Below, piece by piece: positions 23,386 through 35,025 of a stretch of DNA of 64,000 nt. Location: NCBI RefSeq assembly GCF_001704415.2, contig NC_030817.1, positions 36,777,550 to 36,841,549 on the forward strand, in the 5' to 3' direction. Origin of the DNA: Capra hircus (lineage: Eukaryota; Chordata; Mammalia; Artiodactyla; Bovidae). The notes beneath the pieces are model-generated. The model had not been told where the DNA came from. It saw nothing but the letters and a program-made list of their open reading frames with translations, and made no database searches. The translations under genes and the position numbers were made by a program. The stretch's first letter is position 1. Each line of letters opens with the position of its first letter.

Positions 23386-23449
23386 TTAATATATAGTGAT
23401 TCCCTATTGAATCCCATCTAAATATGGAAGAATAACTGAGGCTAGTTTT

Positions 23450-25300
23450 TTAATTAAAGTTTTTATTTTGAAATAATTTTAGTCACAAGTAGTTATAAAT
23501 AATAATGCAGAGAAAGCCCCTCTACACTTCTCAGATAGAGATATCTTGCAAAACAATTGTAGTACACTATCATAACCAGGATTAGACATTAATACAGTCA
23601 AGATACAGAATATTTCTATCATTATGACAATCCCTCGTTTTCCATTTTATACCTGTAATCCACTATCCTTCCACCTCAGCTTCCTCCTTAACTACTGGCA
23701 ACCATGAATTGATTTCTACAGTTTTGTTTTTTTTTTCCTTTCCAGTTGCTGATCTCTTAATTTCAAATGCATTTCAAATATCCTGCACTTGTACTCTTGT
23801 CCTCTTATGATTACTAGTTTTGATACGATATTTGTGTGTGGATGATTTTCTACCTTAACTGTATGTTTGCCTTTACTGGTGAGTTTTTCCATTTGTGATT
23901 TTTCTTGTTTCTAATTGTGGCCTTTTCTACTTAGAAAAGTTCATTTAACTTGTTTGATGGTTTAGTCACTATATTGTGTCTGACTCTTGAGACCCCATGG
24001 ACTGTAGCCCGCCAGGCTCCTCTGTCCATGAGATTTCCCAGGCAAGAATACTGGAGTGTGTTGCCATTTCCTTCTCCAGGGGATCTTCCCAACCCAAGGA
24101 TTCTCCTGCATTGTAGGTGGATTCTTTACCAACTGAGTCACCAGGGAAGCTTGTTCGGTGGTGCAGAATTCTCTTAGCTTTTGCTTGTCTGTAAAGCTTT
24201 TGATTTCTCTGTGAAATCTGAACAGTAGTCTTGCTGGGTAGAATATTCTTGGTTATAGGTTTTCCCCTTTCATCACGTTAAAGATCTTGTGCCAAATATC
24301 AGAGTTTCTGCCGAAAAAATTAGCTGATAGTCTTTGGGGATTCCCTTATATGCTATTTGTTGTTTCTCCCTTGTTGCTTTTAGTATTTTTCCTCTGTTCT
24401 TAAGTTTTGTCAGTTTGATTACTATGTGTTTTGGTGTGTTCCTCCTTGAGTTTATTCTGTATGGGACTCTCTGTGCTTCCTGGATGAGTGATTCCTTTCT
24501 TTTCCATGGTAGAGAAGTTTTCAGGTATTATCTATTTAGATAATTTCTCAGGCCTTTTCTCTCCCTCTTCTTTCATGACCCCTGTAATGTGAATGCTGGT
24601 GTGTTTGATGTTGTCCCAGAGGTCTCTTAAATGGTCTTCATTCTTTTCATTCTTTATTCTGGCCTGTGGCAATGATTTCCACCACTCTGTCTTCCAGCCC
24701 ACCAGTTTATTCTTTTGCCTCATTTATTCTGCTATTGATCCTTCTAGTGTATTTTTCATTTCAACTATTGTATTATTCAACTCTATTTGGTTGTTCTTTA
24801 TGTTTTCTAACTCTTGGCTGAAACTTCTTATAACTTCTTGCTGTGTGCATTCATTCTTTTCCCAAGCTCTTGAATCCTTTTTATGATCATTACTCAACTA
24901 TTTCTCAGGTTGATTGACTATCTCCATTTCACTTCTGAGATTTTATTTTGTGCCTTCATCGGGACATATTCCTTTGCTGTCTCAAATTGTTTAAATTTCT
25001 ATTTGTATTTTTATACATGTAGTAAGTTAGTTATGTTTCTTGACCTTGGAGAAGTGACCCTCTGTGGGGGATGTCCTGTGTGTCCCAGCAGTGCACTCCC
25101 CTCTCATCACGTAATGGCCAGGGACAAGCTGGTCCCAGGATAGTTTCTGACCTGTGTTTGGAGACTCAATTCTGCAGCCTGCAAAACTGTAGTTTCCTTG
25201 CTTCTGGTGTCTGCCCTCTGGTGGGTGAGGCTGGTCTAGAGGTTTGTGCAGGCTTCCTGGCAGAAGGGCCTGATCCATAAGCTTCTGTAGGAATGGCCAA
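23450..25300 (-). mobile_element. Old L1 composite with ORF1 and 5' UTR, antisense
   Basis: The left part (23450-23950) resembles an L1M 3' UTR in reverse. Beyond the SINE, 24170-24900 is ORF1: the minus-strand frame contains EDHLRDLWDNIKHTSIHITG, the signature of the L1 ORF1 RNA-binding protein, and farther left AYKGIPK-like sequence of its C-terminal domain. 25020-25300 looks like 5' UTR. ORF1 is interrupted by stops and frameshifts. A Bov-tA lies at 23961-24149. Confidence 0.8.
23951..24160 (-). mobile_element. Bov-tA SINE inside L1
   Basis: A reverse-orientation Bov-tA, slightly shortened in the tRNA-like part, ends at 'gagtcaccagggaagc'. CTTGTTTGATGG and CTTGTTCGGTGG at the borders look like a target duplication with two mismatches. 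Confidence 0.9.
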
Positions 25301-25304
25301 CGTC

Positions 25305-25390
25305 CAGAACACTGATAATACCAAATGCTGGTGAGGATGAGGAGCAATAGGAACTTTCAGTCATTGCTCCAGCTAAGCAGCCCAGAAGGC
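25305..25390 (+). mobile_element. Short L1 ORF2-end fragment
   Basis: 'aatgctggtgaggatgagg' and 'agcaataggaactttcag' match the sense strand of L1 near the end of ORF2. The fragment is short and opposite in orientation to its neighbours. Confidence 0.5.
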
Positions 25391-25589
25391 CCCACCTGGA
25401 TCTTCATGGGACCTTATACACCAGGAAATACGAGGAATGTGTGTCAGGCAGAGGTGCCTGTGTTTTGCTTTGCATCCAGAGATGGGCTGCAGTGAAGATC
25501 TGGCCCTGGAGACACTGGAAGGTGATGGACTGATCGGGATGCTCCTTGCCCACTGCTGTGCTGTCCCAGGCTACTAATTTTGTCCTTTT

Positions 25590-27130
25590 GAAACTGTTAT
25601 ATAAATAAACACACAGTACATAATTTGGGGGGATTAGGTTTTTTTTTCCCACTGAGCATAATTTTCTGGACATTGAGTCAAGTTATTTTGATGTTCTTTT
25701 TTCATTGGTGAGTAGTATTCTTTGGTGGGTTTCCTTGGTGGCTCAGTGATCAAGAATCTGCCTGCCAATGCTGGGGATGTGGGTTCAATCCCTGGTTTGG
25801 GAAGATCCCCTGGAGAAGGGAATGGCAACCCACTCCAGTATCTTGCCTGGAAAGTTTCATGGACAGAGGAGCCTGGCGGGCTACAGTCCATGGGGTCACA
25901 AAAGAGTCGAACACTTAGTGACTTAGCGACTAAACAACAATATTCCATGGTATAGATATACCATAGTTTGTCTAGCCATTCACCAGGTGAAAGACATCTG
26001 GGTAGTTTCCAGTTTTTTGTGACTAAGCTGCTATGAACATTTGTGTACAGGTGTGTGTGTGAGTATAGTTTTTGTTTTTCAGGGATAAATACTCAGGAGT
26101 ATAACTTCCAGGTCATATGGTAGTTGCATGTTTAGCTGTATAAGAAACTGCAAGACTGTTTTCCAAAGTGGCTGTACCATTGTCCTTTCCTGTCAACAGT
26201 AACATTGAGTTATACAGCCTGTCTGTGTTGGGTGTTGTCATTATTTCTTATATTAGCTATTCTGATATATGTGTAGTGATATCTTATTGTGGTTTTAGTG
26301 TGTATTTCTATAATGGCTAATGAAGTTGAATATCTTTTTATTTTCTCATTTGCCATCTGTATATTCTCTTTGTTAATATCATTTGCCCATTTTGTAACTG
26401 GACTTTTTTTACTGTTGAGTTTTGAGAGTTCTTTATATATTCTAGACACTAATCCTTTGTTGGATAAGTGATTTACAAATATTTCATCCCAGTTTATAGC
26501 TTGTTTTTGCCTTCTCTTAACAGGGTCTCAAGCAGAGCAAAAATTTTTTTATCTTTGATGAAGTCCAATTTATCTATTTTTCCTTTCACAGTTTATGCTT
26601 TTAATGTCAAGTGTAGGAATGCTTTGCCTGGGGCTATGTTCTGAAGATTTTTCCTATTTTTTTTCCTAAAAGTTTTAAGGTTTGTGAAGTTATAGCTATA
26701 TAGTTTATAAGTTATATGCATAACTTATCATCAAAGCCTATTGCTGTTGACATCTTACAAGTTTGAATAAAGTACAGAAACATTACCTCCCTTTACTCTA
26801 TTTATATCGATAATATAATTGTCTTAAGTAAGTATTTACTGCTAATATATTTAGAACCACATCAGTCAGTGTTGTAATTTTTACTATCATTATTGAACAT
26901 GACTTAGAAAACTCAAGATGAAAAGTTTATTATATTTACCCATATATTTGCTTACTCTATTCTTTCTTCCTTCTTCCTGTTGTAGGTTCTTATTTTTATC
27001 ATTTCCTTTCAGTTCAGAAAACTTTCTTCAGTCATTAACTTATGTTAGGTATCCTGGCAACAGATTCTTTTGGTTGTCTTTCATCTGAGAACATCTTGAT
27101 TTCTAACATAGTAATAATTCTTTTTACAAA
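25590..27130 (-). mobile_element. Old L1 (3' UTR and ORF2 C-terminal region), antisense
   Basis: 'tattccatggtatagatat', 'aagtggctgtaccattgtcc' and 'gatatcttattgtggttttag' are the classic reverse complement of the L1 ORF2 end. The minus-strand frame at 26210-26449 reads KWANDINKENIQMANEKIKR, an ORF2 C-terminal motif. Sequence from about 26860 to 27130 matches a more 5' L1M segment. A Bov-tA is inserted at 25731-25940. Confidence 0.82.
25731..25940 (+). mobile_element. Bov-tA SINE inside L1
   Basis: A sense Bov-tA from 'gtttccttggtggctcag' to 'gcgactaaacaacaat'. L1 sequence continues across it, and TATTC on both sides may be a short target duplication. Confidence 0.92.
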
Positions 27131-27694
27131 TTATTGGTTTTTACTATAGGGACAAATTACTCTTATAGGTGAGTTTCAAGTCTCATCAACTAAAGAAGCT
27201 ACTTGCCTAATGTTTAGGACCACTTACAGCTTGTGGTAGGTAAGCAATAATAATCTATGTTGTTCAGACCATGCACTGGGAAGACAGAAGATTGGTACAA
27301 CTTTGCAGCTTCATGTAGGTTCATAATTTTTGTGTGACTGCTCAAAAATGCAGTTTAAATGCAGGTATTTAAATAGATGTATTTTATGTTAGTTATCACA
27401 TATAGAGAATTATGACAGAAGGTAGTCTAGGAAGTGGAGACCTGAGCTCCACCATTTCTCATGAGTTATTTGAGGCTCTGCCTTTTTGGATGGTTAGTTT
27501 AATAGTTGATCACAAGTAAATGCCTTTCTGAAAAGTCATTGATTTTTATCAATTTCTTTGAAAAACAAGTATTTCTTTCCTTTTGATATTAAAGTATGCA
27601 TACCTATCATTTTGGAAAGTGAGTTTCTGGAAATATGAACTTTCAAATATAATAGAAAGTAATCAAAAGAAATAGGTACTAGAAATGCTTTTAA

Positions 27695-27860
27695 GAGTTA
27701 ACTCATTTTTGATACTTACTTTGTAGCAGGCATGGTGCTAGTTGCTTCATATACGTATCTCATTTAATTCTCAAAAAGACTTGAAGTTCACGCAGCTATT
27801 GAGAGATGGGTTCTGGGTTTGAATCCAGATCTGTGTGACCGTAAAGCACCTACCTGTTTT
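27695..27860 (-). mobile_element. MIR-type ancient SINE
   Basis: Reverse-complement MIR: 'gtagcaggcatggtgctag', 'atctcatttaattctcaa', then 'gggtttgaatccagatctg'. Confidence 0.8.
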
Positions 27861-28449
27861 TCTTCTACACCCTGGCACCATCTTGTAGCGCTTTGCCATT
27901 TGCCTATGCTAGGTTATCCTGTTCCCATGGCATCTATGGCTACTGCTGGAGTGAAGGATCCTGAATTGAGCATAATGAAATCTGTTAACATAATGAAACA
28001 TAATGAAATCTGTTAAAATATGTAAGTAATACCTTTGTAAGTTTTTTAAAAATGAGTATATGTACCTTTAGGTTTGAAAATTTTAATCTGAAATAGGAGT
28101 GCAAGGTTGGATTTGACATTCTTGTTGTAGAGGTCACAGTGGGTTCTATACAGAGGAACTGTGGATGTGTGAGCAACCTGGGCCAGTGGGTTCTAATTCT
28201 GGGGTGTAACTTTCGATTCACAGAACCATTTTTCTTGGAGATCATTCTACAAGAATGTGAATTTATGGCCTGTATAATTAGTAATTATATCCAGTAAATG
28301 AAAATGACATCATGTATGTTGGGCTTGGGAGTCTAAAATTGCAGAAAGATGCCAAGGAAGAATGTTCATGGTAAAAATTAGGACCACTAGTCATTCATTG
28401 TTGAGCTTGGAGATTAGATGACAGTGCTGTGCATATAAATAATTCCCAT
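27861..28449. other. No gene; 18-bp repeated unit at 27971-28016
   Basis: Apparently unique sequence. CATAATGAAATCTGTTAA occurs at 27971-27988 and 27999-28016 with its first ten bases repeated once more between them, a local slippage duplication. Confidence 0.6.
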
Positions 28450-28748
28450 CCATGGAAACATGCTGCTGCTGCTGCTGCTAAGTCGCCTCAGTCATGTCCG
28501 AATCTGTGCGACCCCATAGATGGAAGCCCACCAGGCTCCCCTGTCCCTGGGACTCTCCAGGCAAGAACACTGGAGTGGGTTGCCATTTCCTTCTCCAATG
28601 CATGAAGGTGAAAAGTGAAAGTGAAGTCGCTCAGTCGTATCCAACTCTTAGTGACCCCATGGACTGCAGCCTACCAGGCTCTTCCATCCATGGAATTTTC
28701 CAGGCAAGAATACTGGAGTGGGGTGCCATTGCCTCCTCCATGGAAACA
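28450..28748 (-). mobile_element. Dimeric BovA2 SINE with 11-bp target duplication
   Basis: A full reverse-orientation BovA2 dimer with a (CTG)n start. CCATGGAAACA at 28450-28460 and 28738-28748 is perfect, so 28461-28737 is the insertion. Confidence 0.96.
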
Positions 28749-28899
28749 GGCAATACCTTTTTTTTTTTTCCCAGCATATATTAAACACCAACATCCTAGT
28801 AATAAATCCCACAGTGTAGATTTATACTCCATTTTTCCGTCTCCCAAGTATACCCTCCGTTCCCTTTATTAAGATTTACTAATAGTAATTCCATGTTAG

Positions 28900-29160
28900 A
28901 ATAGAGGGCTGTGAAGTATTTGATTAAGAGAACAGGTTTGTGTCAGACAAACCTGTTTTAAACTTGATTCTACAATTTTCTATGTCCCCTTAAGCAAGTA
29001 ACCTAAAGAGATTAGGTCCCAGTTTTCTCATATGAAACAGGGATAATAATCATATTTATCTTGTAAGACTATGATGGGATTACATGAAATAACATATAGA
29101 ACTTAGTGTGGCACAAAGTACTCAGTAAGTGACAGCTGTTATTATTAGCTATTATTTATT
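28900..29160 (+). mobile_element. MIR-type ancient SINE
   Basis: Sense MIR: 'cccagttttctcatatgaaac', 'gggataataatcatattta', 'tgatgggattacatgaaat', 'cactcagtaagtgacagct'-like end and a TATT-rich tail. Confidence 0.85.
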
Positions 29161-29162
29161 TT

Positions 29163-29202
29163 TTGGAGAAGAGCATGACAACCCACTCCAGTATTATTGT
29201 AA
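29163..29202 (+). mobile_element. Tiny Bov-tA SINE fragment
   Basis: 'ggagaagagcatgacaaccc' and 'actccagtattattg' match about 40 bp of the Bov-tA body and nothing more. Confidence 0.6.
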
Positions 29203-29639
29203 GTAACTTGGAATTAAAAGTCAGCTGGTTTTGTCTTCAAACCTGAGTCTACCAGCCTTAAGTAGTTGGAAGTTTCCTGAACCCAGAAAGAATGAACACA
29301 GCCACCAAAGTGTATCCAAATTTAGTGTACATAGGGGTGGCAGAAGTCATATATGAGACCCGTTAGAACAGTTTACTGATGTTCTGTGTTAGAAGATAGC
29401 TAATTCATTTAACCATCATTGTCTGTGTACCTACTCAGCACAACGTGCTAGACATTTTTCTGGCTCTGGTATTGTTCACAGTCCATTTTGCAAATAAAAT
29501 TCATTCATTTCAATGTTACCCAACTTCTTTTTCTCAGCTAACTATGGATGAATATATATGAGGTATCTGCTAACTCAAATATCAGAAAACTGTTCTCTCT
29601 CCATATATATGATGTTGCTTGGATTTAGAGATCAAATTT

Positions 29640-30010
29640 TGAGATTCCCACTGGGCTTATCTCTTTGCAGGTGGGAAAGCCTCAGTCACCAGTGAAGCCA
29701 GTGAGCTTGGTGGCCACTGTGAGCAAGTCTGGCCCCTCTCCAGGAAAGAGGCCTGGGAGTTCCCCTCCTGACCCACTCAGAAATGTGTGGTCTCACACCA
29801 GAGTTCCGTGCTTGTGTCCTTTGGGGAAACACAGACGTGGTTGGGGTGGGCTGAGCTATCTTGCTCTCTCCGTGTGCTGAGTGTCTCATATCACAGAGAG
29901 AAAGGAGCTGATGAAGCATTCATCAGTCTGTGTTCAGTAAGACAGAGGCTGTGGCTTCATTGCAATAAAGTGTTAATCTCCTTCATCTGTTTTCATTTTG
30001 CTAATCTACT
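29640..30010 (+). mobile_element. Possible endogenous-retrovirus LTR fragment
   Basis: The block ends with 'cttcattgcaataaagtg', an AATAAA signal followed by a CTTCATCTG-type stretch, and includes 'gagagaaaggagctgatg' and 'gcattcatcagtctgtg'. This resembles the R/U5 part of ruminant LTRs. I see no adjoining internal retroviral sequence, no primer-binding site and no clean TG...CA ends. It could equally be a unique polyadenylation-like region. Confidence 0.35.
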
Positions 30011-30049
30011 ATAGCAGGCACAAAAAACTAAATTTATTAATTAAATGTC

Positions 30050-30600
30050 CCACTCTCTGAAGGAAGGCACTTGGAAAATGGAAAAATATTCATTAGCAGC
30101 AGGGAAAAAAAAAGAAGCCAGAGGATAATTTAAAATCTTGAAACTTCTGCAGTTGGAATAACAATAAAAAGAGGAGAGATGGCCATAAAATAGTCTGTTC
30201 TTGGCATTGTTTAATTGGCCTATTTATTTTTCTGTCTCCGAAGCTGTCTTTAGTGACACCTACTGATAAGAGCCAATCAGAACCGTAGCTGAATTCCTTC
30301 AGGCTGGACCTGCCAACAAACTGCTCAGCCCTCCAGATGTTGCTGCTTTGTGAGAAATGAGAACTCTATAAACCAGGCTCACCCTTCCTCCTGGGGTGAA
30401 CGCAAAGACAGTCTGATATGGAAAATCGCTGCTCAGCACCATGAACAATGCACTCCAATGAGGGGATGGGCCAGTTCTTATTTGTCTTGGTGGAACAGAC
30501 AGCTATGGAACCTAATGCAAGAATTTCAGCTGGCAACCATTCAAAATGTGACTATACATTGAAATTGCTCAACAAAAGGAGGCCTTTTTAGCTAGAAAAA
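30050..30600. promoter_or_regulatory. Candidate conserved non-coding block (speculative)
   Basis: This repeat-free block carries TGATAAG (GATA-type) immediately next to AGCCAATCAG (a perfect NF-Y/CCAAT box) at 30264-30280, plus AT-rich homeodomain-like sites (TTAATTGG near 30210). There is no open frame of note. The call rests on motif clustering and on the absence of repeats; conservation was not measured. Confidence 0.25.
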
Positions 30601-32915
30601 GTCCAACAGTGGATTTAAACAAATACCTAGGGTAATTTACAGAGAAGGTTAAAGGTGGGGCACGCACCATTACCTTAGGTTGAACATGTCTCTACCTCTT
30701 TGTCTTTTTCAGATTCCATTCTTTTGTGTTATGTAACAAATGAGAAAGATGCTGCAGTGAATAGCCTCATGGCACATCCTAACTGTCAATGAGTGATAGT
30801 CCATGAGCACTGGCAGTTCTGGGAATAGAATAGAATGAGCTAAAGTGAATTCATTCTTGTCCTCTGGACCAGAGTGTCCCAATCTTTCTTTGTACCAGAC
30901 ACACTAGTGACCTTGCTGTGAAATGAGAAAATCGATCATTCTTCTTTTTCCCTGAGCCAGTCCCTCAGCCAGTTGTCTGTCCGTCCTTATCTTCTACCTC
31001 CACCTACATTATACACACTCATGCACCCCATGACAACTGATTAAGGCCAGCCTCGATATATGATGAGACACTCATCTGTTCATGATGTAATCTCCAAATA
31101 AATAAGCCTTTTGACTCATGTAATGGATATTCTTCTTACTTATGATATTTACTTGTTAATTTATTACTTATTAGATGTTTACTTATGATATTTGACTTAA
31201 TAAGTTAATCTCACATATATACTTACAATCACATCTTATATGTAAAGATACATTATTTGAGAACCAACTTCTTGAGTTCACATGTGACATAGTTTTTATG
31301 TGAACTCTTTACATCAACCTTGGTGACAGTCAAGATGTAACAGAGCCTTTGTCACCAGTAGAGCTATTTTTTCAAATCACCTAGTATAGTTTCCTAGAGT
31401 CTGTTGCCATCATTTTGATTTCATGTTTTGAATCTGAATGTGAAATACAGTACTGCAAATTTTATTCCAGCCACATGTACCCATTTGCATAGTATTGGGA
31501 TTTAAAAAAAAAATCACCCTGTGGTCCCTACAATAGAACCACTTAAGTGAACCTTGAAAGTCTCATTAATTTGAGAGCCAACATGCAGAATTTTCAAACA
31601 TCCAGCAATAATGACTAAATTTGTGGTAATTTTTTCTTTTTAAAATACTGTTCATATCAGATGACTTCTGCAGACTTCTAAAGCCAGCACTGATTGAGCC
31701 TGTTTCAGTCTAATGAGTCTCCATCCAGTGGCATTTGTTGTTTAGAATAAAGTAATTGAGAAAGCATCCCCATTATATACTTGGCAAATATTCCATATAA
31801 GGTGACTCTTTTATAAGAGATTTGAGGGGAAATTTTGCCTTATAATCATTCAGCATATTCAGTATATTCAAACATTACCACATGCCATCTCTTCTTTCTA
31901 TAAAGTCTACCGTCATATCTACACCCCAAGTTCCTACTAAGAAGTTGGCAGAAAGAAATATTAATCTCTGAGGATGACTTTGTGTCTTATAGAACTAGGA
32001 GGTACTGGTGAAGAAATGATGCTTCAGATGCCAGCTGTCTAAGATTATAGTCTCCTCAGATAATTTCAAAACAGGACAGATGTAGAGTACGACAAATAAG
32101 TAATGGTGTAAGAATGAAGCAGTAAGCCTAAAAAAAACAATATTTAGATGAATTGCTCCTGGTATTGGGTGAATGGATGTTTGAGTAGATTATCAGAGTG
32201 AGGGAAAAGCATTATCTCCTTTTGTATTTAATCCTGGAGGACTTTGTGGAGGAAGAGGAATTTTTGGCCTTTGATTTGAGAAGTGAGACTGGGTAAAGTA
32301 TTGTAGAATAGGTCCAGAGGAAACAGTATGTATAAATGGTTACAGGAAAGTTCAGTTGGACTACGAAGGAGGTTGACTAACATGAAGCAGAAGCTGAGGG
32401 GAGAAGAAAGAAGCTGATAAATTGGGGTTGGTAGTTGATAGGCACTTCAACTGAACAGAGAAGAAAATGGGAAGTTTATTAGCTCAGAAAAGAAGGGGAA
32501 GTAGATTTATAACGATAATTAAGGAGGATGGCTATTAGAATGTGATGTTGATGGAAGGTGAGGGCTGAAAAAAGACCTAAAGGTCATCACAGAATAGAGA
32601 ACAGTCATCTAACTTGGAAAGATATGATGAGATAGGGTGCTAAGGTTTTTCCCTGAGGTTTGGGAAGAATATAGAAGATATGTATATTAGTGATATTTAT
32701 GTTATTAAATTAGGTTATACTTTTCACACACATGTGTAACTAAGTTTATTTGTGTCGGGTCTATTTATTTGTAAATACTTTGGAGATTAGATGCTCAAGT
32801 CATAGAATGTAGTCAGATATCACCTGTCAGTCATTTTATTAGTCAAAAGGTCCTTAGGGTATATTCAATGAATGCTTGTTAAACCTAACTGTGTGCTTGG
32901 GTCTATACAATGAAT
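30601..32915. other. No gene or clear repeat
   Basis: Apparently unique sequence over more than 2 kb. The part at 32200-32400 faintly resembles an old mammalian repeat rich in 'ggaagag' motifs, but the family cannot be named. An A-run lies at 31502-31511. Confidence 0.5.
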
Positions 32916-32967
32916 GTGGTAAGTCACTTCAGTCATGCTTGACTCTTTGCGACCTAATGACCTGTAG
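32916..32967 (-). mobile_element. BovA SINE fragment abutting BovB
   Basis: 'gtaagtcacttcagtcatg' and 'gactctttgcgacc' are about 50 bp of a reverse-orientation BovA SINE. It stops where BovB sequence begins. A 240-codon frame crossing the joint is an accident of the fusion. Confidence 0.75.
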
Positions 32968-35022
32968 CCCTTACGATTATACAGTGGAAGTGAGAAATAG
33001 ATTTAAGGGACTAGATCTGATAGACAGAGAACCTGATGAACTATGGATGGAGGTTGGTGATATTGTACAGGAGACAGGTATTAAGACCATCTCCAAGAAA
33101 AAGAAATGCGAAAAGGCAAAATGGCTGTCTGAGGAGGCCTTAGAAATAGCTGTGAATAGAAGAGAAAAGAAAAACAAAGGAGAGAAGGAAAGATATACCC
33201 ATTTGAATGCAGAGTTCCAAAGAATAGCAAGGAGAGATAAGAAAGCCTTCCTCAGCGATCAATGCAAAGAAATAGAGGAAAAAAATAGAATGGGAAAGAC
33301 TAGAGATCTCTTCAAGAGAATTAGAGATGCCAAGGGAAATTTTCATGCAAAGATGGGCTCAATAAAGGACAGAAATGGTAGGGACCTAACAGAAGCAGAA
33401 GACATTAGGAAGACGTGGCAAGAATACGCAGAAGAACAGTACCAAAAAGATCTTCACAACCCAGATAATCATGATTGTGTGATCACTCACCTAGAGTCAG
33501 ACATACTGGAATGTGAAGTCAAGTGGGCCTTAGGAAGCATCACTATGAACAAAACTAGTGAAGGTGATAAATTCCAGTTGAGCTATTTCAAATCCTAAAA
33601 GATGATGCTGTGAAAGTGCTACACTCCATATGGCAACAAATTTGGAAAACTCAGCAGTGGCCACTCACAGCAGGCCACTGGAAAAGGTCAGTTTTCATTC
33701 CAGCCCCAAAGAAAGGCAGTGCCAAAAAATGCTCAAACTACTACACAATTGCACTTATCTCACACGCTAGTAAAGTAATGCTCAACATTCTCCAAGCCAG
33801 GCTTTAGCAATATATGAACCATGAACTTCCAGATGTTCCAGCTGGTTTTAGAAAAGGCAGAAGAACCAGAGATCAAATTGCCAACATCCACTGGATCATC
33901 AGAAAAGCAAGAGAGTTCCACAAAAATATCTATTTCTGCTTGACTATGCCAAAGCCTTTGACTGTGTGGATCATAATAAACTGTGGAAAATTCTAAAAGA
34001 GATGGGAATACCAGACCACCTGATCTTCCTCTTGAGAAATCTATATGCAGGTCAGAAAGCAACAATTAGAACTGGACATGGAACAACATACTGGTTCCAA
34101 ATAGGAAAAGGAGTATGTCAAGGCTGTATATTGTCACCCTGCTTATTTAACTTCTATGCAGAGTACATCATGAGAAACGTGTGCTGGAGGAAGCACAAGC
34201 TGGAATCAAGATTGCCGGGAGAAATATTAATAACCTCAGATATGCAGACGATACCAACCTTATGGTAGAAAGTGAAGAACTAGAGAGCCTCTTGATGAAA
34301 GTGAAAGAGGAGAGTGAAAAAGTTGGCTTAAAGCTCAACATTCAGAAAATGAAGATCATGGCATCTGGTCCCATCACTTCATGGGAAATAGATGGGGAAA
34401 CAGTGGAAACAGTGGCTGGCTTAATTTTTCTGGGCTCCAAAATCACTGCAGATGGTGATTGTAGCCATAAAATTAAAAGACTCTTACTCCTTGGAAGGAA
34501 AATTATGACCAACCTAGGTAGTATATTAAAAAGCAGAGACATTACTTTGCCAACAAAGGTCCATCTAGTCAAGGCTATGATTTTTCCAGTGGTCATGTAT
34601 GGATGTGAGAGTTGGACTATAAAGAAAGCTGAGCACAGAAGAATTGATGCTTTTAAACTGTGGTGTTGGAGAAGACTCTTGAGAGTCCCTTGGACTGCAA
34701 GGAGATCCAACCAGTCCATCCTAAAGGAGATCAGTCCTGAGTGTTCATTGGAAGGACTGATGTTGAAGCTGAAAGTCCAATACTTTGGCCACCTGATGCA
34801 GAGAGCTGACTCATTTCAAAAGACTCTGATGCTGGGAAAGATTGAGGGCAGGAGGAGATGGGGACGACAGAGGATGAGAAGGTTGGATGGCATCACTGAC
34901 TCAATGGACAGGGGTTTGGGTGGACTCCAGGAGTTGGTGATGGACAGGGAGGCCTGGCGTGCTGTGGTTCATGGGGTTGCAAAGAGACTGAGATGACTGA
35001 GCGACAGAACTGAACTGAACTG
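32968..35022 (+). mobile_element. BovB (RTE) LINE, longest copy in the window, inactive
   Basis: The element contains the segment between endonuclease and reverse transcriptase, the whole reverse transcriptase and the C-terminal region. Its coding sequence is spread over at least three frames: 32970-33598, 33610-33996 (with an internal stop near 33807), 33966-34268 and 34181-34996. The last keeps motif C RYADD and the C-terminal zone with TDSMDRGLGGLQELVMDREA. The 5' UTR and endonuclease are missing. It ends in the GAACT-type BovB tail at about 35022. RTE elements move by target-primed reverse transcription; the frameshifts make this copy inert. Confidence 0.95.
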
Positions 35023-35025
35023 AAT

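Noticed and set aside
23184..23417. Acidic/basic repeat protein on the minus strand
   Set aside because: Translation of a polypyrimidine tract.
34181..34996. 271-codon reading frame that could be listed as a gene
   Set aside because: It is the C-terminal part of the BovB reverse transcriptase in a truncated, frameshifted copy; annotated as a mobile element.
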